Shown: in pieces, positions 44,961 to 54,333 of the stretch
Numbering within the stretch: the first letter of the stretch is position 1
How the letters are laid out: every line of letters starts with the position of its first letter
Source of the DNA: Tieghemostelium lacteum
Taxonomy: Eukaryota > Evosea > Eumycetozoa > Dictyosteliales > Raperosteliaceae
NCBI GenBank assembly: GCA_001606155.1
Contig: LODT01000037.1
Location: 930,001-994,000 of the forward strand
Reading direction: 5' to 3'
DNA: 64,000 nt
Notes under the pieces: generated by a model
Told to the model about the DNA's origin: nothing
Seen by the model: only the letters and a program-made list of their open reading frames with translations
The model's database searches: none
Made by a program: the position numbers and the translations under genes

Positions 44961-46712
44961 TTAAGAATATTTAATTAGATTTTTAATTAAGATTTTGTTG
45001 ATTGAGGAATTTTCATCAAAGTCTCTGGTACACAGGGAATAAAGTGTACATTTAGATACAGCAATTTCGAATGATTCAAGAATAGATCTATCTAGAACAG
45101 GGTTCTTTGCGGAATTTCCAACAATGGGTATCTTTAGGACTACTAGTTGAGGTACAAGTCGGAGAATCTCAGTTAAATACTGAACAAAGATGGGATAAGT
45201 CTCTCTGATACCTTTACCATTCCTAGTGATATCTAAACTTGTTAAGTGGGTATTGGATATTAGTGATTTAGTCAATAGTTGGATATCTAATTCTCTGATG
45301 GAAACACACTGGAATGAGGTAATAGTTGGATGATCCAACTTTAGGAAATTACCAACAAAATCCATTGGAGTGTTTTCACAATTTATAACAAACTTGGTCA
45401 GTGAGTTATTAGATTGTAATGAACCAAGTATTTGGTTGAAATTCTGGAATTGAGTGGAAAACAAAAAGGACTCTAAATAGAGTTCTTTGAGTTTTGGTAA
45501 ATTCATTTCCAGAATTTTGTTATAAATATCAATAGATTTATCTTCCATTGTAATTCTAAGACATTTCAATTGACTAAAGTGATATCTAGTAAGAGGTTCC
45601 ATTAGAATTTCAAGAGATAGATTTGGAAGATACACTTGCAATTCTGTTAATGATGAGGGTGATTTCCACAAGTAGTGAATATCAAGTTTCTTTTGTTGGT
45701 TAGAAAGTAAATTGATATTAAAAACCTTCAATTTTGAATTTGTAATGCCTAGATTGGGGAGGTTATCCACATCAGGTTCACTAATGAAATCCAAAAATGA
45801 CAATGTCAATTCCTCTAGAGATAATTGATTATTATTAACCAAATCAATGATGAATTTCTTTTCTACCTTGTCTTGGAAGTTCTTGAGTGTTAAACGACTG
45901 ACATTGGAGTGTTGACTTAATGAATATGCCTCAATAAAGTGTTTTAAGCAACCCAATAGTTGAGGAGGTACAACACCTCTTTGAAGAAATGTTACATGAT
46001 CCAAAAACACTCTAGAAATTGTAGAATGATCTTCTAGAACTTTCACAATATCACCAAGTTCCACTGAGACTCTGTTCAACATCAATTCAGTCATTTGGGA
46101 AAACCTTGATACTTTTTGAAAATTACCCAATACAAAAGGTTCACTTGTTCTGTCCATAGTGGCAATTGTCAATGATTTTAGAATATCGTTAGCCTGTGTA
46201 GTTTTGTACCCTTCAAAATAGTCATTGACATCCAACTGCTTCTCAGGACGTTTCTTTGTATTTTGGTACCAAACAATCAGTGAATTCAATTTTGGACATT
46301 TTACAAGTAATTGTAAATCACTTTTAAAAGTTTGATAGTTACAATTGTTCATTGTAATCCCAGTTAGATTCTTAAAACCACCAATAATCTCCAAAGAACC
46401 ACCTACAGAATCAAATGTAAAATCACAAACTGATAGCAATGGTACATTTTTTACAAACTCTGCGAAACCAAACAATTTCAAATTGTAAAATGGTATAAGT
46501 TTTTCTAATTTCTTATAGAAACTAGACTTTCTTTCTGTGTTTATTGTGAAAGATTGTATAGACAATTTTTCTTTTAAGAAAATCTGTCTCCATTCTTTAC
46601 AAACCAGTGATATATTATTAACACATTGTGTCAATAATGCTGTATTGTCTTCACAAAAACATAATAGCTCTGATAAAATTTGAATAGTTATATAGTTTTG
46701 TAGTTTATTCAT
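44961..46712 (-). CDS. F-box-like / leucine-rich repeat protein
   Basis: 583 residues from the ATG at 46712. The frame extends 20 codons upstream through a poly-Phe run made by a T-tract, which I take as untranslated. The N-terminus (LQNYITIQILSELLCF...NNISLVCKEWRQIF) looks like an F-box or F-box-like motif, and the rest carries irregular leucine-rich repeats (FKNLTGITMNNC, LPKLKELYLESFLF, LKCLRITMEDKS, NTHLTSLDITRNG). It may be a substrate adaptor of an SCF ubiquitin ligase. The family is expanded in dictyostelids. Partner unknown. Confidence 0.65.
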   Translation of the reverse strand: MNKLQNYITIQILSELLCFCEDNTALLTQCVNNISLVCKEWRQIFLKEKLSIQSFTINTERKSSFYKKLEKLIPFYNLKLFGFAEFVKNVPLLSVCDFTFDSVGGSLEIIGGFKNLTGITMNNCNYQTFKSDLQLLVKCPKLNSLIVWYQNTKKRPEKQLDVNDYFEGYKTTQANDILKSLTIATMDRTSEPFVLGNFQKVSRFSQMTELMLNRVSVELGDIVKVLEDHSTISRVFLDHVTFLQRGVVPPQLLGCLKHFIEAYSLSQHSNVSRLTLKNFQDKVEKKFIIDLVNNNQLSLEELTLSFLDFISEPDVDNLPNLGITNSKLKVFNINLLSNQQKKLDIHYLWKSPSSLTELQVYLPNLSLEILMEPLTRYHFSQLKCLRITMEDKSIDIYNKILEMNLPKLKELYLESFLFSTQFQNFNQILGSLQSNNSLTKFVINCENTPMDFVGNFLKLDHPTITSFQCVSIRELDIQLLTKSLISNTHLTSLDITRNGKGIRETYPIFVQYLTEILRLVPQLVVLKIPIVGNSAKNPVLDRSILESFEIAVSKCTLYSLCTRDFDENSSINKILIKNLIKYS

Positions 46713-46853
46713 ATGAACTACAAACCTATAACTAAAAAAAAAAAAAAAACTTACATATTTATCAAAACACATATTAGATTTTTATTACGTGTTGGGAAAA
46801 TTCAAAGAAAGTAATTTTTATGATTATTACATGAAATGAAAATAGTTTATTAA

Positions 46854-47918
46854 TTAGATTCCATTAAATATCTCTCTATAGAGGGTTATTTCTGGGATGG
46901 AAAGACCCATTATTTTGTAGTGATCTACCAGTAGGGAATAAGAGTAATGGTTGAATTGGTGATTGGTTTGTAGACCTAGTTTATGACAATAGGACTGACA
47001 TTTATGAGTTCTAAAGAAATGTTGAATTGTTGGAATAGGTCTATTAAGAAACCTATCAAAATATAGATGATTGTTATTTATAAGTGTAGGATTGGATAGA
47101 ATGTTTTGTCGATGTACCATTAGACCTTGAATATTAATTGGTATGAAAAGTCCATTTGACACCTCATAGACAAAATGAGTGAAAGCATTGACAATCTCAT
47201 CATCAAATTGTGCTAGAGTTCCATAGATTTTCTCATTTATCCAAGGTTCTATAATTAGTATCACTGGTTCGTTTTGGTATGGAAACTCTCTTTTAAGTAG
47301 CATTAAATGTGGTTCGAGAAACTCTAGTTGGAAACTATGTTTCTTCACCAAACCAATCTGTTGTATCTTGTCAAATAGCTCTGCAAAGTCTCTGCAAATG
47401 TATTGTGATTCCATAGTCTGAAGTATGTTGTATTTGGTGTAATTGTTCAATAATTTAGCTACAAATTCACAATCTGGGGCACCACCAATACCTTTAACAA
47501 TAATTTTAAATACCCTTTTAGTGGGAGTTGTAATTTCATTGGTCTGACCATCAAAAGGTACAAACACAATATTTCTCTTCTGACAAGTCCATTTTCCTTC
47601 ATATCTATTGAAATTTGAAATTTCAGCAATTTCTAATTGGTTATATGTAACATTCCATTCTGATGGATATTGTAAATCATTAGTTTCATTCTTAACATTT
47701 TCACAAAAATCATGATTAGATGGCACTATGGTTGGTTGTTTTAGTTGTTGTAGTTGCTCTATTTGTTGTTCATAATTTATTTTATTATTACTTATACTAA
47801 TATTACTATTAAATGGATATTCAAAATCTAAGAATTCTCCATGTTGATTATTATGACTTTCTGAATTATCTGATTTAAAAAAAATATTTATATAATTTTT
47901 AATAAATTCAAATGTCAT
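46854..47918 (-). CDS. Alpha-kinase-like protein, probably a pseudokinase
   Basis: 354 residues from ATG 47918; the longer frame begins at TTG. The C-terminal ~250 residues follow the alpha-kinase (MHCK/EF2K) layout: KRVFKIIVKG for the ATP-lysine strand, ILIIEPWINEKIYG, AFTHFVYEVSNGLFIPINIQGLM, ILSNPTLI and a zinc-binding end FFRTHKCQSYCHKLGL. In active members the two loops read DIQG and TDPxI; here both aspartates are asparagine (NIQG, SNPTL). Phosphotransfer is therefore unlikely, while the zinc core is kept. An Asn/Gln-rich N-terminus precedes it. It could bind myosin heavy chain or another partner of its family as a scaffold. Confidence 0.65.
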   Translation of the reverse strand: MTFEFIKNYINIFFKSDNSESHNNQHGEFLDFEYPFNSNISISNNKINYEQQIEQLQQLKQPTIVPSNHDFCENVKNETNDLQYPSEWNVTYNQLEIAEISNFNRYEGKWTCQKRNIVFVPFDGQTNEITTPTKRVFKIIVKGIGGAPDCEFVAKLLNNYTKYNILQTMESQYICRDFAELFDKIQQIGLVKKHSFQLEFLEPHLMLLKREFPYQNEPVILIIEPWINEKIYGTLAQFDDEIVNAFTHFVYEVSNGLFIPINIQGLMVHRQNILSNPTLINNNHLYFDRFLNRPIPTIQHFFRTHKCQSYCHKLGLQTNHQFNHYSYSLLVDHYKIMGLSIPEITLYREIFNGI

Positions 47919-48237
47919 AATGATTAACAAAATCAATAATGAATCAAAAAAATAATTTGGAACATTTTTAATTAAATTTCATTTTATAATTGTGTAAAAT
48001 CTGACAATGAAATTAAATTTTGAGAACTTCGAGATTTTAAAAGTGTGTAGATTTTTTTAAATTATTTTTTATTTATAAATTTAAATATTGGATGCACAAT
48101 AATTTTTATTAAAAATGGTGAAAATGAAAGATATTAGTATCAACAATATACATTGATTACTCATCACTATTGTGACTCTTTTTTTTATTTTTTATTTTAT
48201 ATGAAATGAAGGACACCTTTAGTGACTAAATAGTTAG
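47919..48237. other. Divergent intergenic stretch
   Basis: 319 bp of AT-rich DNA between the alpha-kinase-like gene (-) and a short secreted open frame (+). No motif is evident. Confidence 0.35.
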
Positions 48238-48417
48238 ATGAAGTTATATATACAATTAATTATATTGATTGTAATTGGTGTTGCTTTGGCTGAAGAGCAA
48301 TGTTTAGTTTATATATCAAATAGTGTAAGAGAATCTCCTAGTGATATAGCCCAATTTAAAAATATCAGATCTGCAATCAGATCATGTATCTATAAGAATG
48401 CATCCGATATATCATGA
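48238..48417 (+). pseudogene. Detached 5' part of a beta-helix surface protein gene
   Basis: An open frame of 59 residues: signal peptide (IQLIILIVIGVALAEEQ) then CLVYISNSVRESPSDIAQFKNIR and SCIYKNASDIS, the usual N-cap of dictyostelid beta-helix surface proteins, followed by a stop. The sequence that should come next (KFSSETFNFEYSDRFDLTDG) appears 0.78 kb downstream at about 49198. It looks like the front of a gene interrupted by an inserted segment. It may still be translated as a small secreted peptide. Confidence 0.5.
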
Positions 48418-48533
48418 GACAATTTACCAAAACGTGAGAAGGTTTTTTTTTTTTTTTTTAAAAGTCACAATTTTGAAACAAAAAAAATTTAATTGAAATT
48501 TCATTATCAAAAATATCTGTCCGGGACATTTCT

Positions 48534-49796
48534 ATGTCAAATAATACAGTATCATCAAATAATATAAATACGAATCATATTAGTCGCCAAAAAAAACATA
48601 GAATCGCAAAATTAGAAAAATGGAATCAATTCAAAACAGCATTCAAGAAATTATCCAACAAAACTCAGTATTTGAAGTCAAATTTACTGAAATTAGAGAG
48701 CACCTTGACAGATACAAAAATATCTTCTCTCAACTTAGAGAGAATGTTAATGGAGTGTTTAGAAGCAATGGAGTTAGAAAAGTGCCATTGGAGCTCAGAG
48801 ATGCAGTCAACCTCTATACCTCAAACATCAACTCTCTTAAATATAACTTCATGTCCAAAAAAACTCTTCATGGAGAAATTGAGCTCAACATCAAAAGAGA
48901 AGAAGAAGGTAATAGAGAACAATCTGAGGAGCTTAGAAGAGAAGAAGAGGACATTATTAGAAGAAGAGAAGATATTGGAAAACGACGAGAGGACATTAGA
49001 AAACAAAGAGAAGATATTGGAAAACGACGAGAGGACATTAGAAAAAAAAGAGAACTTCTTGAAAGAGAAGAGGAGAACATTAGAAAACAAAGAGAGCAAC
49101 TTGAGAGAGAGGAAAAACTATTTGAGAGCGGAGGACCATGTGAGAAAAGAGATGATGAACCAAATAGAGATAATGGTTTTTCCCCAATTATATATGAAAT
49201 TTAGTAGTGAAACTTTTAATTTTGAATATAGTGATAGATTTGATTTGACTGATGGATTTCAATTGACATTGGAAGGCGCAACCGAAGGTACTGTTCTAAA
49301 TTTAAGTAATCTTGAACAACCATTTATCAAGGCAATAGATCAATCAGTAAATGTAACCATCAAAGATATTACATTTAAAAACATAATAGACACAGCTATA
49401 GTTTTTATAGATGGCTATAACAAAGAAAATAATATTAAATTAAATTTAGATAGAGTTGTAGTATTCAATTATATTTATTCAGCTAATACTGACTCATTGG
49501 TAATATCTAATACAACATTTACAGATAGTCATGGTGGTATAATCATTCAAAGTATTAAAAGCAAAATAACAATTTCTGATGTTACAATTTCAAATAACAA
49601 AGACTTTCTATTAGTGCATTGCACTTCTAGTGATGTTTTCGTTGGAAATCTAAATACTTGTGAAAGTACCGCAACTAATCTTGATGAAATTATCTTCTAT
49701 TATGGATGTAGTATTGAGTCATCAAAAGGTCACTTGAATCCACCAACTATCCAGCTCGAGCAAGAATCCAACATTAATGAAATTATAGATGATTGA
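48534..49796 (+). CDS. Coiled-coil / beta-helix hybrid open frame
   Basis: 420 residues. Residues 1-220 form a coiled coil rich in Lys/Glu, including a repeated EKILENDERTLENK unit. From about residue 222 the text changes to beta-helix (FNFEYSDRFDL, VTIKDITFKNIIDTAI, LVISNTTFTDSHGG, ITISDVTISNN) with no secretion signal ahead of it. The C-terminus has no membrane helix. The hybrid looks accidental: a coiled-coil piece has been fused in frame to the back of a gene whose front lies at 48238-48417. Whether the hybrid is translated is unknown. Confidence 0.45.
   Translation: MSNNTVSSNNINTNHISRQKKHRIAKLEKWNQFKTAFKKLSNKTQYLKSNLLKLESTLTDTKISSLNLERMLMECLEAMELEKCHWSSEMQSTSIPQTSTLLNITSCPKKLFMEKLSSTSKEKKKVIENNLRSLEEKKRTLLEEEKILENDERTLENKEKILENDERTLEKKENFLKEKRRTLENKESNLRERKNYLRAEDHVRKEMMNQIEIMVFPQLYMKFSSETFNFEYSDRFDLTDGFQLTLEGATEGTVLNLSNLEQPFIKAIDQSVNVTIKDITFKNIIDTAIVFIDGYNKENNIKLNLDRVVVFNYIYSANTDSLVISNTTFTDSHGGIIIQSIKSKITISDVTISNNKDFLLVHCTSSDVFVGNLNTCESTATNLDEIIFYYGCSIESSKGHLNPPTIQLEQESNINEIIDD
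48620..49204 (+). CDS. Alternative-frame coiled-coil open frame, 194 residues
   Basis: It shares 585 bp with the hybrid frame above in another reading frame. The N-terminus (MESIQNSIQEIIQQNSVF then KFTEIREHLDRYKNIF) has good amphipathic spacing, and the rest is the repeated REDIGKRREDIRKQ unit. It stops a few bases after the point where beta-helix sequence begins. I cannot decide which of the two frames was the original gene of the inserted segment; purine-rich repeats stay open in several frames without selection. Confidence 0.3.
   Translation: MESIQNSIQEIIQQNSVFEVKFTEIREHLDRYKNIFSQLRENVNGVFRSNGVRKVPLELRDAVNLYTSNINSLKYNFMSKKTLHGEIELNIKREEEGNREQSEELRREEEDIIRRREDIGKRREDIRKQREDIGKRREDIRKKRELLEREEENIRKQREQLEREEKLFESGGPCEKRDDEPNRDNGFSPIIYEI
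48966..49049 (+). repeat. Two tandem 42-bp units, open in two frames
   Basis: The unit begins GAGAAGATATTGGAAAACGA and occurs twice in direct succession, with two base changes near the end of the second. 42 bp is 14 codons, so both frames repeat as peptide units. Related degenerate units flank it on both sides. Confidence 0.9.
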
Positions 49797-49924
49797 TAGA
49801 GGTACTTTTATGTTCTACTAGTACTTCTATTATTTTATTTACTATCTACTTCAATCACTTAAAAGAATGTTAATTAATACAATAAACAAGTTTTCTATTT
49901 AAAATAAATTATCAAGTTTTACGT

Positions 49925-52900
49925 TTAGGTATTATTCATATTCTGTAATTTCTGATTAAAGTTGTTCATCATTTTTCTATGTTGTGTCTTTTTATAGATT
50001 ATATAGGAAATAGCTGCAACAACAATGGTTACAAATGCAACGCATCCTATTACAATACCTGCAATTTGAGATTTTGAGAGGTGTTCTTTGGATTTACATA
50101 GTGAACCTTCAGTTGATGAAACCGGTGCATGGTTAATTAGAATAGAGAAATCTGGATCGAGAATGGCTTTTCTTTTAAAGTGTGGAATGTGAATAGATAC
50201 AATGGTACTTGATAGATCATTGGATTGTTCAAGTGGTTCCATAGAGTTGGTAATTATAGTGTTTCTACCATCTATAATAGCCCTTTTGATAAATCTTCCA
50301 TAGAAACTGTGGTTATCTAATTCAAGATTAATGAAATCATTTTCGAATACAACACCCTGTTTCTGAATTGAACATGAATCATCACTGTCTGATGAAGCTA
50401 TTGAGACAAGGAATTGAATATCCATTGTATTGGTTGATTTTTCAAATTGATATGGAGATAATTCAATTCTATATTTTATAGATGATGGTGTCATTTGTAG
50501 GGTTTGATCGGCAAATGTGATATTGTGATACTCATCAAACCATTCAATGCTGACATTGACTAATGTATTGGTATTATATACTGGATGTGTGATATTAGTG
50601 AGATATTGATAGACTTTGGATTCAGATGTACTTATATCCTTATATAGCCAACTCTTGAATTTATATTCATGTTGTAAAGTTTGATCTAATTGAACCTCTC
50701 TTAAAGATACAATACTGACTAGAGTGGTATAGAATATATCCTCACCAGTTGGTGGTTTGAAATCAATTGTTGAATTTGGTTCAGTTGGGTCTATAGTTGG
50801 TTTTGGTACTATAAATATCTGATATGAACAATCGTCTCCTACCCAAGGTTGATTGCATTGACAACTCGCTTGTTGTCCTGATATTATACAAACACCATTT
50901 CCAGAGCATTCCACAGGTGATCCAGGACATTTTGGAGGAACAATAGGAGATGATGTAGGTCCTATAGTACCAACAATCCATACATTGGAAACCTTACCAT
51001 TGCCAGTAACGGTAACTTCAAAGTACTGTGCAACAGGTTTTGGAATACTATCCAATTCTATATAAATACCACTGAATATTTTAAATCTAGATGCAGTATA
51101 AATTGTAACTACAGAGTTATCATTGATAGTGACAATGACTCTATTTTCATCACTACCAAAACCTCTACCATATATAGCAAATGAACCTGGAGTTGTTTTA
51201 TATTTATCAGAATCTTCAATGATAGGACCACTATATTGCTTATTTACTGAAACTATTGAATTTATACCATTTTCATAGAGTTTACCAAATGGATATCCTT
51301 TGAAATTGTAAGCTTTATCAACAAGTCCGAATACAGATACACCAAAACCATCAGGATACCCAAACATGTAAGGAATATTGAGAGTGGTGTTATACACTTT
51401 CTTTGTATCTGTGCTTGACTGTGTAACAAGTGCAGCTTTATATTTAAATAAATCAGTTGTAGCCAAAGTATTCTCTAAATAGATATAGGGTGTATAGTTA
51501 TCATGTAAACCTATTGTATCATTATTCTCAAAATAGATAGTTAACTGTCTATTCATTGAAGATACATCAATTACATTTCTTGAAAGTTTAAAATTTGTCA
51601 TTTCAGGTCCTAAATAATCATTAATGTCATCTATTGGTATGATAATTAGTATATTATTTTTGAATAGTGTATTATAATAGAACTTACTTTGACATGTAAC
51701 TTGTATGGAATACACTGATTTGTAGTTTGTTGTATATATAAACGGACTTATAAAAGTTGGATTGAGTGGTGAGATTGGGGTATAAGATGAGCTTGTAAAG
51801 TGACCACTTGTATCTCTGGTTGATATATCTTTGATATAGAATTTCTGAGAAACACATTCAGTGGCTACAATTTCTTTGGTTATTTGGAATTGCATTGGGC
51901 CTACAAATCCATTAAAATAGTTGACGTAAACTTGACCTATAGGATCAAAATCACTAACGATAGTTACATTGACACTATCTATACCATTGATATCATCTTG
52001 CACTGAAATATCAAATGTAATATTCTGATTTTGATCTACAATATTTACATTGGTGGGACTTGAATTTATATTCACTATATAAGGTGGCATTTCATCAGCA
52101 AATATTGTAGTGTAAACATTTAATGTGGCGTTAGAACCAACAAGTAAAGAGAATGTAGAAGTATCGTATTCTTCACCATTTGCCATAATGACATAATCCA
52201 AGTTTCCACCAAAAAGTCTAGGAGGTATATAGAAATCAACTTTAAACATTTTTTTTATAGGGTCCCATTTCATTACATCATATGACTTAAGATCAGGGAA
52301 CACTTCATTTGACATCTGTACTGCAATTTCAAGAGTGGAAATCAACTTGAATCCAAATAGTCTAGTAGGATCGGCATTTATGTAGTTGAAATATAATGTA
52401 TTATTTACACCTTTTGTAGAGATATCAATTATATTCTTTTCAAAATACATAGATGTAACACTATAGATATCAAATGGTACTTTAGGATAAGAAAATATTA
52501 CAGATGGAGGGAAAGTTCCACTATTATAAGCATAATCAGTGGTATATATAGAATCAATAGTAACAGCATAGAGATCAAATATCTTCTCATAGATACCATT
52601 GAGTATAGTTCCTGATATCAAATCCAATGTTGTAAATTCACCTGAAAATGAATCTCCAAATCTAATAGATGCAACACCAGATATATCATCAGAGGCCTGG
52701 ATTCTAATTAATACTTTAGAAGGACCGTTCAATTCGATATACTCTATATTCTGTATTGTTGGTGGCTTTGAATCCACTGTTACAGGGTATGGTGTAGAGG
52801 TATATATTCCACCAAATGACACACTATTTACTTGCGTCTTTCCATATTTACTTGTTGGATTTGTAATTTCATAGTTTAACAAAGGCCAATTTCCTGACTC

Positions 52901-54117
52901 TAACCCATAAGGAAAATAATAAGTCAGGGGATTGCCAAGTACTCTAGACACCAAAATTATACCAAATAATTGTTGATTTGGTATAGTTACTGTAAAATCT
53001 ATATATGGTATTGAATAATTTTGGTTACCAATCAACTTATAGGTAGTAGGTGGTGGTACTGTTCCTTTTGCAGGAATTGTATAGCTCATATCAGTTAGCA
53101 GTGACGCAGTGTTTCCAGTTGCATATATATAACCTAATAAAGATTGTTGTACAGATGTTGGTAAACCATAGAATTGTCCAATATAAGTAATCGATTGTCC
53201 AAATCCACCATAAACAGGATTCATTTGTAATGTACTCAAAGTAGCGCTTAATTTTCCTAAAACCTTAGTATTATTTCCGACATTATTAACCCTAATGACA
53301 AAACAATTAAAGTTATCATATTGCGTATAAGATATCATTGTGGGTACAGTAACTGTGTTTTCTATATCAAAGCTCATTAATACCAAGATGTCATTTTGTT
53401 GTTTTAATATATATATATTTACCATCTATTTCAACTTTTAATTTAAATGAAATAACTTCACTATACATATTAGTACGAATGGTATATTGACCACCAGTAT
53501 CATTATAAGGGTAATTGTATACCCATGGGTATAATAACTTTGGTTGAGGGTAATAGTAATCAGCACCACCATGCAACAATTGGTTAGAGTCAGATTGTAT
53601 AATGTATCCATAATAATAAGAATTCAATTTCAGTGCTAATACACCTTGTTTGTCACTTATTAATTTTCTATTACATTGATAAATTATATCGTAGTTTCCA
53701 GTATATGCAACTTGAGGATTTTCTAAAAATACAAAGATATTAATATAATTGATAGATCAGAGTTTTAAATTTTGATTAACCATTACTTTTACATTCAATA
53801 GCTGTCCAATTATAAAAGTGATCTATGTTATTCTGGTCTGTTACAGTAAAGGAAACATATTGACCTACAGATCTTGTAAACTGAGCAATTACATAATACC
53901 TATTTCCTAAATTAATTTTTTCATTCAAGAATCCATTGCTTATGGTCATATCTTTAAATTCCTTTGAAAAGATGAAATCAAAATTGATTTCACAACCTCC
54001 TGCTCCATTTAAAAATACTCTCGGTTTAGTAAACTCTAGTAGAATATCATCTGTAGTCTGTCCAATTACTAACTGTATAATAACAAATACACATAACCCT
54101 ATATATAGTGTATTCAT
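49925..54117 (-). CDS. ComC-like EGF/IPT surface protein, paralogue A
   Basis: Five exon blocks rebuilt by eye: 54117-53781, 53722-53423, 53361-51688 and 51630-49925 (four exons), giving 1338 residues. Signal peptide (YIGLCVFVIIQLVIGQ); long beta-rich ectodomain; an IPT/TIG-like segment (GSFAIYGRGFGSDENRV); one EGF module (CSGNGVCIISGQQASCQCNQPWVGDDC); a ComC-type beta domain; one transmembrane helix (IAGIVIGCVAFVTIVVAAISY) and a short tail. The last intron (51631-51687, 57 nt) has no stop and a length divisible by three, so it sits unnoticed in the open frame; the paralogue proves it. Same architecture as the gene at 5.3-9.6 kb. Confidence 0.8.
50380..50810 (-). repeat. Near-identical tract shared with 54805-55220
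   Basis: In the ComC-type domain the two paralogues differ at only a few bases over about 0.4 kb, while both sides of the tract, including the ectodomain and the tail, differ heavily. This pattern is typical of gene conversion between tandem copies. Confidence 0.8.
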
Positions 54118-54333
54118 AATTATTAAAATGATTAAAAAACCAAATAGTAAATGATTGGCTTCTTTTCACGAGAAATGAAAAAACATATCACAAAAAAATT
54201 TTGAAATTTCAAGTAACCAAACACAAGACTTGGGGTATTTATAAAAATCCCAATTTTATTGTCTTTTGACAATAATGTCATTTTGTGAACATAAACTTAT
54301 GAAAACATAATGTGGGTTGATTAAATAAATTAT

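Noticed and set aside
48821-49099. Minus-strand Ser/Phe-rich frames
   Set aside because: Reverse reading of the purine-rich tandem repeat; stays open for the same reason as the plus frames, with no start context or motif.
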